A DNA stretch of 64,000 bases from Burkholderiales bacterium. Its GTDB lineage: Bacteria > Pseudomonadota > Gammaproteobacteria > Burkholderiales > Burkholderiaceae_C. Positions 40,226 to 48,702 of the stretch are shown here, in pieces. Below the pieces are notes generated by a model. It searched no databases. It saw only the letters and a list, made by a program, of their open reading frames with translations, and was not told the DNA's origin. The first letter of the stretch is position 1; the number at the start of each line of letters is the position of its first letter. The translations under genes were made by a program, and so were the position numbers. The stretch is taken from positions 1 to 64,000 of the forward strand of contig JAGWTU010000027.1 in assembly GCA_028868825.1 (NCBI GenBank), in the 5' to 3' direction.

Positions 40226-40942
40226 ATGCGGATGTTTGCTTCAAATCTGAAATGGGCGACGTTCTTCGCCATTCTGTTAATTGCGGGTTGTTCAACCACG
40301 TACAACGACGGAACTCAGGCAATGCAGGATGGACGGTTCGCACTCGCCGAGCAGTTGCTAACACGCGCCATCAGAGAAGGCGATAACCTTCCAGAGTCTT
40401 GGAACAATCTCGGGGTTGTGTACGACCGAACGGGTCGACTCGACCAGGCGATTCGGAGCTTCACGATGGGTGCCCGGTACGGGAATCCAGTTTCGCAGGA
40501 GAACCTGAGGAAGCTGGGAAAGCCGGTCCCGCCAGCAGATTTGGTCGCTTCTCTCGGATACGGCGGCTACAGTCTTGGGGCACCGCAGCGAGTAGCGGCA
40601 GCAAACAGCATCTGCAACTGCAAGGGATACGCTGGGCCTGGCGGTCCATGCTACGCCGGGCCAGGTGGCCCAGCATACGATGGCCCAGGAGGACCCGCCT
40701 ATCGAGGTCCTGGGGGCGCCTGTTACGACGGTCCGGGAGGGCCGGAGTACCGGGGCCCTGGAGGCCCTGCGTATGCTGGGCCGGGCGGCCCGCGATACGA
40801 TGGTCCGGGTGGCCCTGCTTATAGAGGCCCAGGTGGACCGGCATACGATGGACCTGGCGGCGCTTGCTACGCCGGTCCTGGCGGGCCTTGCTACTCTGGT
40901 GTCGGCGGAACCGGTGCAAGATGCCCGGCAGTATGTCGGTAG
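40226..40942 (+). CDS. TPR lipoprotein with twelve GPGG octapeptide repeats
   Basis: 238 residues. Lipoprotein signal with lipobox LIAGC (Cys22). TPR-like helices about 30-95 (ESWNNLGVVYDRTGRLDQAI) follow, then GYGGYSLG and a Cys pair CNC (130, 132). Residues 134-228 are about 12 octapeptides of pattern [A/C/E/R]Y[A/D/R]GPGGP, the last degenerate. Cysteines recur in the repeats. Very strong Shine-Dalgarno AAGGAGGTTTTCAG. No GPGG partner is seen in the window. Probably a surface or periplasmic cargo protein of the island; function unknown. Confidence 0.8.
   Translation: MRMFASNLKWATFFAILLIAGCSTTYNDGTQAMQDGRFALAEQLLTRAIREGDNLPESWNNLGVVYDRTGRLDQAIRSFTMGARYGNPVSQENLRKLGKPVPPADLVASLGYGGYSLGAPQRVAAANSICNCKGYAGPGGPCYAGPGGPAYDGPGGPAYRGPGGACYDGPGGPEYRGPGGPAYAGPGGPRYDGPGGPAYRGPGGPAYDGPGGACYAGPGGPCYSGVGGTGARCPAVCR
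40625..40909 (+). repeat. 24-base coding repeats (GPGG octapeptides)
   Basis: About twelve 24-base units within the lipoprotein gene. Third-position changes between units show the DNA copies are diverged, so the protein pattern seems under selection. Copy-number change would keep frame. Confidence 0.85.
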
Positions 40943-40999
40943 GACAGCGCCGCGGAGTGGTCCGGCCGGGCTCGCGCGTAGCTGCGCCTGCCGCCGCGC

Positions 41000-42241
41000 T
41001 TAGGCCGTACGCGCGGGCAAACTGATCGCCTCGGCGCGCAACTGGTCGAGGTAGTGAGCCCACTGCGCCATCATCGCCCGGCGCTGCTCCACGAACTCGG
41101 CGCGGTCGTAGGAGTCGCCAAGCGGCCCCGCCTTCCCGTGGGCGAGTTGTGCCTCGATCACGTTTTGATTGATCCCAGGCAGCCGCTCAGCGATCAGCGT
41201 GCGCGCCATCGCCCGGAAGCCATGGGCCGTCATCTCGTCGTTGCTGAGGCCGAGGCGACGCAAGGCGGCGCGCACGGTGTTCTCGCTCATGCACGCCCCG
41301 CGGCTGTGCAGAGACGGAAAGACGTAGCGGCCGCCGCCGGTCAACGGGCGAATCTCGTTCAGGATGGCGATCGCTTGGGGCGCCAGCGGCACGAGGTGCG
41401 GGCGGCCGTTGGCTTTGCCGTACTGCCGTCGCTTCATCTTCGCCGCCGGGATGGTCCACATTGCCGCGTCGACGTCAATTTCCGACCACTCCATCCCGCG
41501 GATGTTGCCCGGGCGCTGGAAGAGCAGGGCCGACAGCGCCATGGCAGCGCGCGTGGTGGGCTGTCCGACATACGCGTCGATCGCGAGTAGCAGGTTGCCG
41601 ACCTGCTTGGGCTCCAACAGCGCGGCCATGTGCTTGACCGGCGCCGGCTTCAGTGCCCCATGCAGGTCGGCCGCGGGGTTTCGATCGCACCGACCGGTCG
41701 CAATACCGTACCGGAACACCTGGCCGGCGTACTCGCGGAGGTCATGCGCCATGCGCAGCGCGCCGCGCTTCTCAACGCGCCGCAGGGCATCGAGCAGGAC
41801 CGGCGCTGTTAGGTCGGCCAGCGGCAGCGAGCCCAGCCAAGGAAACAGGTCTTTCTCCAGGCAGCGAAGCCACTGCTTGGCATGGTTGACGCTCCAGCTG
41901 TCGGCCTTGGTGCCGTGTAGTTCACGCGCGACCGTCTCGAAGGTGTTGGCGACGGCCGTGGCCTTGACAGCCTTCTCGACCCGGCGGCGCTGGACGGGGT
42001 CCGTGCCGGTGGCCAGCGTCTTCCGGGCTTCATCGCGGGCATCGCGTGCCGCTCTGAGCGTAACTTCCGGATAGCTGCCCAGCGCGAGGCGCTTCTCCTT
42101 GCCGCCGTAGCGGTACTTGAAGAACCACCGACGGGATCCGTTGGACGCGACTTCTAGGTACATGCCGGCCGAGTCGGCCAGACGGTGCCGGGCCTTGCCT
42201 TCGGGGCAGCTCGCATTTTTGCATGCGGTGTCGGTCAGCAT
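41000..42241 (-). CDS. Tyrosine integrase (P4-type, DUF4102 N-terminus)
   Basis: 413 residues. N-terminal arm-binding domain of the P4-integrase type (MLTDTACKNASCPEGKARHR, RWFFKYRYGGKEKRLALGSY). Catalytic core: Arg in LLFQRPGNIRGMEW, H-x-x-R in AHGFRAMARTL, His in AQLAHGK, Tyr in GDSYDRAEF. The start is placed at 42241, the family start; the frame is open to 42310, but that extension would run through two GTTCCCCC repeats. It faces away from the tRNA by 215 bases and integrates at the tRNA-Arg 3' end. Confidence 0.94.
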   Translation of the reverse strand: MLTDTACKNASCPEGKARHRLADSAGMYLEVASNGSRRWFFKYRYGGKEKRLALGSYPEVTLRAARDARDEARKTLATGTDPVQRRRVEKAVKATAVANTFETVARELHGTKADSWSVNHAKQWLRCLEKDLFPWLGSLPLADLTAPVLLDALRRVEKRGALRMAHDLREYAGQVFRYGIATGRCDRNPAADLHGALKPAPVKHMAALLEPKQVGNLLLAIDAYVGQPTTRAAMALSALLFQRPGNIRGMEWSEIDVDAAMWTIPAAKMKRRQYGKANGRPHLVPLAPQAIAILNEIRPLTGGGRYVFPSLHSRGACMSENTVRAALRRLGLSNDEMTAHGFRAMARTLIAERLPGINQNVIEAQLAHGKAGPLGDSYDRAEFVEQRRAMMAQWAHYLDQLRAEAISLPARTA

Positions 42242-42257
42242 GGGTGCCTCAGTCGGT

Positions 42258-42351
42258 GTTCCCCCGCGTGTCGCGGTATTCACACCCGGCCGGACTGATT
42301 GTTCCCCCATGACATCCGGGCGTTCCCCCGGATTGTTCCCCCAGTTCCCCC
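42258..42351 (+). repeat. Five right integrase arm-type repeats (GTTCCCCC)
   Basis: GTTCCCCC at 42258, 42301, 42322, 42335 and 42344, all in one orientation, 105-200 bases from the core at 42457. Extended consensus TTGTTCCCCCAAT; the same octamer occurs twice at the left end. They also lie in the integrase promoter, so binding may repress int. Confidence 0.7.
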
Positions 42352-42456
42352 AATCTGTAAAGCCCCTTGCTGATCGATCATGACCGGAACTTCTGATATA
42401 ACTGTATGATTTACCTGGAGATTTGCCCTGTTGAGATGGGGTCTGATCGGCTGCCG

Positions 42457-42479
42457 TGGTCCCTCCGACAGGAATCGAA
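42457..42479. repeat. attR: 23-base core at the tRNA-Arg 3' end
   Basis: Covers the CCA end, discriminator, 3' acceptor strand and part of the T-arm of tRNA-Arg. Identical to 31045-31067, so the tRNA keeps a complete 3' end after integration. Confidence 0.95.
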
Positions 42480-42531
42480 CCTGTATCTGGCGCTTAGGAG
42501 GCGCCCGTTCTATCCATTGAACTACGGCGGG
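42457..42531 (-). tRNA. tRNA-Arg(CCU)
   Basis: 75 bases with encoded CCA. D-arm GTTC/GAAC, anticodon stem GGCGC/GCGCC with loop CTCCTAA (anticodon CCT), T-arm ACAGG/CCTGT with TTCGATT loop. Acceptor 5' CCCGCCG and 3' CGGAGGG pair except for a G4-A69 mismatch. The 5' end lies within one codon of the tamB stop, so the tRNA is probably processed from the tam transcript. Confidence 0.95.
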
Positions 42532-45500
42532 ACGTAGGTGGATTTTCGCATGGCAGCATCGGCGCTCGGCTGGCCGACGCGCCAGGTCCAGATCAGGTCG
42601 ACGGCATTGTCGAGCCCGCTCTGCAGCCGCAGCGTGAAGCGCTGAGCGATGCGGTACGTCAATTGCCAGTTGCCGGCCGTGGCGTTGACGCCGCGCTCGT
42701 AGCCCAGGTACCAGCGCTGGCTCAGCTGCTTGCCGACGGCGACGACGGTCTCGTGGGTGTCGGTGTCGCTCTGGTGCAGCGAGAGGTCGTCGATGCCCAG
42801 CGCCTTGAGTACGGCATCGGTCGGCGCCTCGCCCTCGCCCGAGAGCAGCGCGACGGCGGCGCTTTGCAGCAGCGCCGTGTCGTTGCGGCCCAGGCTGTCG
42901 GGCGCGCGACCCAGCAGCAGCCACGAGAGCTTGTCGTTGTCCGACATGTCGGGGTCCGAGTACAGCCGCACGCGCGGCGTCAGCAGCGTGCCGGTGACGG
43001 TGACGCCCACGCGCGTGTCCAGCCGCGGCCGCAGCGCCAGCACGTCCAGCCGCGGGTTGCCGATCGGGCCGCCGAAATCGAGCAGGCCGCGCTCGATCTC
43101 GAGCTTCTGGCCATAGGCCGCGTAGGTGCCGCCCTCGGTCGCGATGCGGCCGTTGACGGCGAGCTTGCCGCCCGGCGTCGTCAGCCGCACCTTGCCGGTC
43201 AGCGCGGTGTCGATGCCGACGCCCTTGACCCGCGTGCGGCTGCCGAGGTCGATGTCCAGCCCGAGCGCGAAGACGAAACCGCCGCCGCTGCTCGCTGCAT
43301 CGGCGGCTGCGGCCTTCGGTGCCTTCTTGCCCGGCCGCGTGACATCGACATCGTCGTCGAGCGCCGGCGCATTGGTGGCGCCCATGTCGACGAGCGCCTC
43401 GTCGATCGTGAAGGCGCCGTCGAGGCTGCCGCGATGGGCGTCGAGCAGCAGCTGCGCCTGGCCGCTGACGGTGACGAGGCGGTCGACGCGGCCGAGCAGG
43501 CGCAGGTGGTCGGCCTTGATCTGCACCTGCGCCCGCGGCTGCGCACCGAGGGTCGCGCCGCCGCTGAGCGTGAGCTTGCCGCCGCCGCTGTCGAGCGTGA
43601 AATGCTCGATCGTCGCCGTCTCGCCGCCAAGCTTGATGTTGACGCTGCCGTTGGCGACGTTGACGCCCTGCAGCAGGTTGCGCACGGCCAGGCCGCTGCC
43701 GTCGAACTCGCCGGTCCAGGTCGGCGCGCCGAAGCGGCCGCCGATGCGCGCATCGGTGCGCACCTGGCCGGCGAGCCGCCAGCCCGGCGGCACCCAGGCG
43801 CTCCAGATGCCGATGTCGGCGACGCGCGCGTGCAGCTCGCCCTCGATCGGCGCCTCGGGTTCGGGCCAGCGCCGCGACGGCTCGCTGCGCACCTGCTGGC
43901 GGCCCTCGACATCGCCCAGCGTGCGGCCACGCAGCGTCTCGGTCGCGTTCCAGACGCCGTCGTGGGCGCTGATCGCGAGCTTCGCCTCGGTCAGCCCGAG
44001 CAGCAGCAGGCCGCCGTCGCCGCTGGCGATGCCGAGGTCGCCGCTGCGGCGCTCGAACACGAGCTCGGCGTCGACGCTGTCGGCGAAGCGCAGGTCGACG
44101 CGCGCGCCCAGCTGCAGGTCGCCCTGCCAGCCGACCTCGGGCTGCGCGCGCGCGAGCAGCGGCGCGAGCGCGAACGGCTCGATCTCGGCGCGCAGCCGCA
44201 GCGGTCGCTGGTCGCCCTCGAACCCGGCCTCGAGCGCGTCCCAGTGCAGGTCGATCGCGTCGGCGATGCGCAGCCGGCCGGCGTCGGCGCTCAGCGAGGC
44301 GAGGTGGCCGTCGGCGTCGAAGCGCAGTTCGGCCGCGAGGTCGCGCGCGTTCGCCCAGCCCGACGCCGGCGGCGCATCGTCGGGGCTGCCGTCCCAGGAG
44401 CCGACGACGAGGCGCTCGATGCGCGCCCGCCAGCGCCCGCCGCCGCCGGCATCGGGCAGCCAGCTGCCGGTGGCGCTGAGCTGGGCCAGCGTGCCGGACT
44501 GGGTCTGGATGCCGAGCACGCGCTCGGCCATCGGCGTCGGGCCCATCGGCGCCGCCGCCGAGGCGACGATGCGGTGGCGCGCCAGCGTGCCGTCGAGCTG
44601 CAGCCGCAGATGGTCGGCGCGCCGCTGGTCGAGCCGGATGTCGTCGAACTCCAGCGCCAGCGACAGCGGCTCGTCGGTGGCGCTGTTGTCGAACGTCCAT
44701 TTCGCGCTGCCGCGGGCCAGCGCCAGATGGCTGCCGGTCGCCGCCTTGGCGCCGGCGCCGGCCGCTCCCGGCTCGACACCCTGGACGCTCTGGCTGGTCT
44801 GGCCGAGCTGGACCTGCTGCAGCTGCGCCTGGCCGCCGCTGCGCAGCCGCGGCCAGCGCCCGTCGACGGCGATGCTGGCCGTGGCGCTGCCGGCGCCCGG
44901 TGTCCAGGCCGCCAGCGCCGGCACCTGGCGCACGAGCGGCGCGAGGTCGGCGAGCGCCGCGGCGTCGATGTCGAGCTGCAGATGGTCGTCGGCGCCATTG
45001 CCCTCGGGGTCGCCGCGGGCCTGGGCATGGACGCGGTTGCGGCCCAGCTGCAGATCGCCGGCCAGCGTGGCCTTGCGCTGCGCGTAGCCGAGCGTGAAAT
45101 CGGCCGCCAGCGGCACGCCACCGAGGGTCGAATCGCTCAGCGCGATGCGGCCGTTGCCGGCCAGCCGCGGTGCCCAGGCCAGCAGCGGCTGGCCCGCGGC
45201 GGCGGCCGCCGGCACTTCGACGTCGAATTGCCAATGGCCCGAGATGCGCGTCTCGCCGGTGCGCCAGGCGCCGCCGGGCCACCAGGGCTGGGGGTCGAAG
45301 CCGCGCAGATCGCCCTTCGATGCGACCTTCCAGCCGGCGCCGGCTGCTGCGCTCGCGCGGGCGATGCGGGCGTCGAGGTCGGCGCTGGCGCCGCCGGTCT
45401 CGGCATGGGCGCGGCGCAGCAGCAGGCCCTGGGCATCGGCATGGCCGTCGACGCTCAGCCGCACCGGTTGCGGCGCCGCATCGCCGCGGCCCTGGAGGTC

Positions 45501-46853
45501 GAATTTCCAGTTCGCGCTCCACGGCGGCGCGGCGCCGCCGGCAGGCGACGGCAGGCCGGTCAGCGTCGCCGCCAGCGGTCCGGCCAGCGTCATCGCGGGC
45601 GCGCGCCGGTCGAGCGCCTGCGGCCGCACGTCGGCGAGCGTCGTCGCCAGCGTCAGCTCGTGGCCCTGCCAGACGGCGTTCCCGCTCCAGCGGCCGGCGT
45701 CGGCCGCGCTGGCGCCGAGCGCAAGCTCGAAGTGCGGCACCTCGACGCGCTCGCGGTGCGCCAGCTCGCCGCGCGCCTGCAGCGTCAGCCGCTGCACCGG
45801 CAGGCGGCCCTCGTCCCAGCGGCCGGATCCGGTGTTGGCCAGCGCCAGCGCGACCTCGAGCGGGCTGCCGCCGTCACCGCCGCTGAGCTTCGCGTGGCCG
45901 GAGATCCAGGTCACCGGCGCCTGCGCCACCAGCGCCGCGAGGTCGATGTGCTCGGCATCGAGCGACAGCGCGGCGAGCATCCAGGGCTGCAGCGGCTGCA
46001 GCGTCGAGTGCAGGTCCAGCGTCGGCGCCTCGGCCTGGCGCCCGACCGGCACGCCGCGCAGCGTGGCGTTCAGCTGCGGCCGCTCGACGCTGCCGCTGCC
46101 ATCGACGACGGCCGCCCAGCGCGGCGCGTCGCCGCCCGCCACCGGCCGCAGCGTCGCGTGCAGCGCCAGCGGCAGCGGCGCCGCCGTGCCCAGCGTCAGC
46201 GAGCCCTCGACGCCGACGCCCCAGCCCCGCGCCGCGTAACGTCGCACGCTCCAGGCGCCGCCCGGATCGGGGTCGAGCGCGATGGCGTCGAGCGCGACGG
46301 CGGTCAGCGTCGTCGCACCGTCGAACGCGAGTTCGTCGATGGCGACGGAGGCGATGGCCAGCCGCAGCGGCGGCGCGATGTTCGCCGGCAGTTGCGGCGG
46401 CGCCGTCGCTGGCTTCGCCGGGCCGCTGCGCCAGTCGACGCGCCGCGCCGCGATGCGGTCGATGGCGATCGCCGCCCAGGCGCGGCCGTCGGGCCGCCAG
46501 CGCCAGTGCAGGCCATCGACGCGCGGCGCATCGACGGCGACGCCGGCGCGGCCACTGTCCCAGTCGATGCGCAGGCCGTCGGCCTGCCACGCCGGGCCGA
46601 GCAGCGCGCCGCGGCTGCCCGCCACCTCGACATGCGGCAGGTGCGTGAGCAGCCAGCGCGTGCCGGCGTCGGTCGCCAGCAGCTGGTAGGCGGTGGCGAG
46701 CAGGGCGCCGGCAGCGGCGGCGAGCAGCAGGAGCACGCCCAGCGCCGGCAGCGCCAGCCGCAGCACCAGGCGCAGCGCCGAAAGGGGCGGCGCCTTGCCG
46801 CCGGCATGCGCCGCGGCAGGGGCAGGGGCAGGGGTGGCGGCGGGCTCGTCCAT
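42522..46853 (-). CDS. tamB: Translocation and assembly module subunit TamB
   Basis: 1443-residue inner-membrane-anchored AsmA-like protein (DUF490). N-terminal TM (VLRLALPALGVLLLLAAAAG), long beta-rich periplasmic body with repeated short strands, and a C-terminal DUF490 end (RLYSDPDMSDNDKLSWLLLG, LGRNDTALLQ, GKQLSQRWYLGYERG). Works with TamA in outer-membrane protein or phospholipid movement. Begins 4 bases after the tamA stop. Its stop codon (42522-42524) directly abuts the tRNA-Arg 5' end and its last codons overlap the tRNA. Confidence 0.94.
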   Translation of the reverse strand: MDEPAATPAPAPAAAHAGGKAPPLSALRLVLRLALPALGVLLLLAAAAGALLATAYQLLATDAGTRWLLTHLPHVEVAGSRGALLGPAWQADGLRIDWDSGRAGVAVDAPRVDGLHWRWRPDGRAWAAIAIDRIAARRVDWRSGPAKPATAPPQLPANIAPPLRLAIASVAIDELAFDGATTLTAVALDAIALDPDPGGAWSVRRYAARGWGVGVEGSLTLGTAAPLPLALHATLRPVAGGDAPRWAAVVDGSGSVERPQLNATLRGVPVGRQAEAPTLDLHSTLQPLQPWMLAALSLDAEHIDLAALVAQAPVTWISGHAKLSGGDGGSPLEVALALANTGSGRWDEGRLPVQRLTLQARGELAHRERVEVPHFELALGASAADAGRWSGNAVWQGHELTLATTLADVRPQALDRRAPAMTLAGPLAATLTGLPSPAGGAAPPWSANWKFDLQGRGDAAPQPVRLSVDGHADAQGLLLRRAHAETGGASADLDARIARASAAAGAGWKVASKGDLRGFDPQPWWPGGAWRTGETRISGHWQFDVEVPAAAAAGQPLLAWAPRLAGNGRIALSDSTLGGVPLAADFTLGYAQRKATLAGDLQLGRNRVHAQARGDPEGNGADDHLQLDIDAAALADLAPLVRQVPALAAWTPGAGSATASIAVDGRWPRLRSGGQAQLQQVQLGQTSQSVQGVEPGAAGAGAKAATGSHLALARGSAKWTFDNSATDEPLSLALEFDDIRLDQRRADHLRLQLDGTLARHRIVASAAAPMGPTPMAERVLGIQTQSGTLAQLSATGSWLPDAGGGGRWRARIERLVVGSWDGSPDDAPPASGWANARDLAAELRFDADGHLASLSADAGRLRIADAIDLHWDALEAGFEGDQRPLRLRAEIEPFALAPLLARAQPEVGWQGDLQLGARVDLRFADSVDAELVFERRSGDLGIASGDGGLLLLGLTEAKLAISAHDGVWNATETLRGRTLGDVEGRQQVRSEPSRRWPEPEAPIEGELHARVADIGIWSAWVPPGWRLAGQVRTDARIGGRFGAPTWTGEFDGSGLAVRNLLQGVNVANGSVNIKLGGETATIEHFTLDSGGGKLTLSGGATLGAQPRAQVQIKADHLRLLGRVDRLVTVSGQAQLLLDAHRGSLDGAFTIDEALVDMGATNAPALDDDVDVTRPGKKAPKAAAADAASSGGGFVFALGLDIDLGSRTRVKGVGIDTALTGKVRLTTPGGKLAVNGRIATEGGTYAAYGQKLEIERGLLDFGGPIGNPRLDVLALRPRLDTRVGVTVTGTLLTPRVRLYSDPDMSDNDKLSWLLLGRAPDSLGRNDTALLQSAAVALLSGEGEAPTDAVLKALGIDDLSLHQSDTDTHETVVAVGKQLSQRWYLGYERGVNATAGNWQLTYRIAQRFTLRLQSGLDNAVDLIWTWRVGQPSADAAMRKSTYVPP

Positions 46854-46857
46854 GGCC

Positions 46858-48702
46858 CTAGAACGCGATGCCGACGCTGAAGTTGATGTGCGAGCTGCGC
46901 GTCTTCAGCCCGTAACCCCAGTCGATGCGCAGCGGCCCGGCCGGGCTGCGCCAGCGCACGCCGATGCCGACGCCGACGACAGGGTGCAGTTCGGCGACGC
47001 TGTTGGCAACGTTGCCGGCGTCGACGAAGACGGCGCCCCAGACCGACGGCAGCGAGGCCGAGATCGGTCGCGCGAGCTCGAGGCTGGTCGTCGCGATGAC
47101 GTTGCCGCCGTCGACCGAGCCGTCGACGATCGGCCCCAGGCCGCGGTAGTCGTAGCCGCGCACCGAGTCGTCGCCGCCGGCGCGAAACAGCTGCGACTCG
47201 GGGACGATCATGTCGTGGCGCATATAGACCTGGCCGTATTCGACGCGGCCCTGGCCGTGCCAGTCGCCGCCCAGCGGCAGGTAGCCGGTGAGCCTGGCAT
47301 AGGCCCGCGCATAGGGCCCGGAGCTCGCGTTGTCGCCATGCGCGTGGCCGACGCCGAGCTGGGTCGACAGCGTGTAGCCGCGCGTGGGCAGCACGATGCT
47401 GTCGAGATCGCGCCAGATGCCGGCGAAGTTCAGCGAGGTCGCGATCGCCTTCGTGTTGATGACGTTGTCGTTGGTGTGGCGCAGCGAGCGTTCGGTCTCG
47501 ACGTAGAACTGGCGGTCGATGCGCTCGCCTTCCTGCGAGCGCCCGAGGCGCAGCCGCTGCGAGAGCACGGCGTCGGTGCTCGAGATCAGCTGCTCGACGG
47601 TGACGCCGAGCAGGCGGTGGTAGAGGTCGGGCCCCGGGTGGCCGGCGATCTCGCTGTTCCAGAGCTTGTGCAGCTTGCCGTATTCGATGCGGTCGGACAG
47701 CGTCGCGGGGGTGCCGAACAGGCGCCGGTAGACATGGTTGAGCGAGGCGCGCGGCCCGGTGTTGGCGCTGACGCCGACGCCGACGGTGTACGACTGCATC
47801 GCCGCCTCGCGCAGCCTGACGATGACGCGCGCCCGCGCCGCCTGCTCGGGGTCGGGGTCGAGCGTGACGCTGATCTGGTCGAACAGCCCCGACTTCTGCA
47901 GCCGTTCCTGGAATTCGGCCATCGACGCTTCGGTCACCGGCGCGCCGCGCCGCGCCAGCGCGAGGTTCTCGACCGTCGCGAGATCCTGCTCGGCCAGGCC
48001 CTCGATCTGCAGCTCGCCGAGCCGGTACAGCGGGCCGCTGTCGACGACGCCGTAGATCCGCACCTCGTTCGTCGCCGCGTCGACCGAGGCATCGGTGCCG
48101 CTCCAGACCGCGTTCGCATAGCCGGCGGCGTGCAGCCGCGCCAGCGCTTCGGCCTTCGCCGCCGACCAGGCCGGGTTGCGGAAATCGGCGCCGACGGGCA
48201 GCGGCCAGCGCTCGCGCAACTGCTCGAGCGTGGCGCGCGCATGGGCGTCGCCGGCGGCGGCGTCGGCGTCGAGCGCGCCCTGGACCTCGATCGTCACCGC
48301 CGTCACGCGGGCCCGCGGCCCGGGGTCGACATGCAGATCGACGCTGCGGTTGCCGCCGCCGCGGCGCTCGACGGTGACGTGCGAGGAGAAATAGCCCTCG
48401 GTCTCGAGCAGCGCGCGCGCCTGCGCCGGCGCCGTGTCGATCAGGCGCGACCATTCGCTGTCGTCGACATCGCCGCGTTCGAGCCGGCTCAGACGGATGA
48501 GGTCGAGGTGCGCCTGCAGCAGCGTCGCGAGCCTGGGCGGGGCGTCGATGTGGACCTCGATGGCCGCCGGCGCGCTCGCGGCCGACGCCGCCGCGTCCGC
48601 AGTCGAGGGGGCCGCCGAGGGCGCCGCCGGCGTGCCGCGCAGCGCCGCGCAGCCCTGGAGCAGGAAGACGAGCAGCGCCAGCGCGGCGCCGCGGCGCATC
48701 AT
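46858..48702 (-). CDS. tamA: Translocation and assembly module subunit TamA
   Basis: Outer-membrane Omp85-family barrel, 614 residues: POTRA domains (about 50-270) and a C-terminal barrel ending FSVGIAF, with the VRGYDYRG motif of Omp85 proteins (GGDDSVRGYDYRGLGPIVDG). The N-terminus has a lipobox-like LLQGC (Cys18), so it may begin as a lipoprotein, unlike E. coli TamA. Start 48702 overlaps the VWA gene stop (ATGA). Confidence 0.93.
   Translation of the reverse strand: MMRRGAALALLVFLLQGCAALRGTPAAPSAAPSTADAAASAASAPAAIEVHIDAPPRLATLLQAHLDLIRLSRLERGDVDDSEWSRLIDTAPAQARALLETEGYFSSHVTVERRGGGNRSVDLHVDPGPRARVTAVTIEVQGALDADAAAGDAHARATLEQLRERWPLPVGADFRNPAWSAAKAEALARLHAAGYANAVWSGTDASVDAATNEVRIYGVVDSGPLYRLGELQIEGLAEQDLATVENLALARRGAPVTEASMAEFQERLQKSGLFDQISVTLDPDPEQAARARVIVRLREAAMQSYTVGVGVSANTGPRASLNHVYRRLFGTPATLSDRIEYGKLHKLWNSEIAGHPGPDLYHRLLGVTVEQLISSTDAVLSQRLRLGRSQEGERIDRQFYVETERSLRHTNDNVINTKAIATSLNFAGIWRDLDSIVLPTRGYTLSTQLGVGHAHGDNASSGPYARAYARLTGYLPLGGDWHGQGRVEYGQVYMRHDMIVPESQLFRAGGDDSVRGYDYRGLGPIVDGSVDGGNVIATTSLELARPISASLPSVWGAVFVDAGNVANSVAELHPVVGVGIGVRWRSPAGPLRIDWGYGLKTRSSHINFSVGIAF

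Larger units (their letters stand above)
31045..42479. mobile_element. Integrative element at tRNA-Arg(CCU), phage-satellite-like
   Basis: Bounded by two identical 23-base cores, one the 3' end of tRNA-Arg (42457-42479), the other a detached copy at 31045-31067. The tyrosine integrase at 41000-42241 sits beside the tRNA-side core. GTTCCCCC repeats flank both cores. Content: AlpA-like regulator, primase-helicase, HGG protein, small-protein operon with T5orf172 protein, resolvase, TPR lipoprotein, integrase. There is no capsid, portal, large terminase, relaxase or type IV secretion gene, so it would depend on a helper to move. Codon use and base composition are more mixed than in flanks. Boundaries are seen directly; satellite life-style is inference. 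Confidence 0.92.

Noticed and set aside
40625..40909. CRISPR-like periodic repeat
   Set aside because: 24-base period is coding (GPGG octapeptides), no spacers.
42242..42310. Longer integrase start
   Set aside because: Would translate two GTTCCCCC arm repeats; the family starts at MLTDTACKN.
46815..46837. Tandem GGCAGG repeat in tamB
   Set aside because: Encodes an Ala/Pro linker; ordinary for GC-rich DNA.
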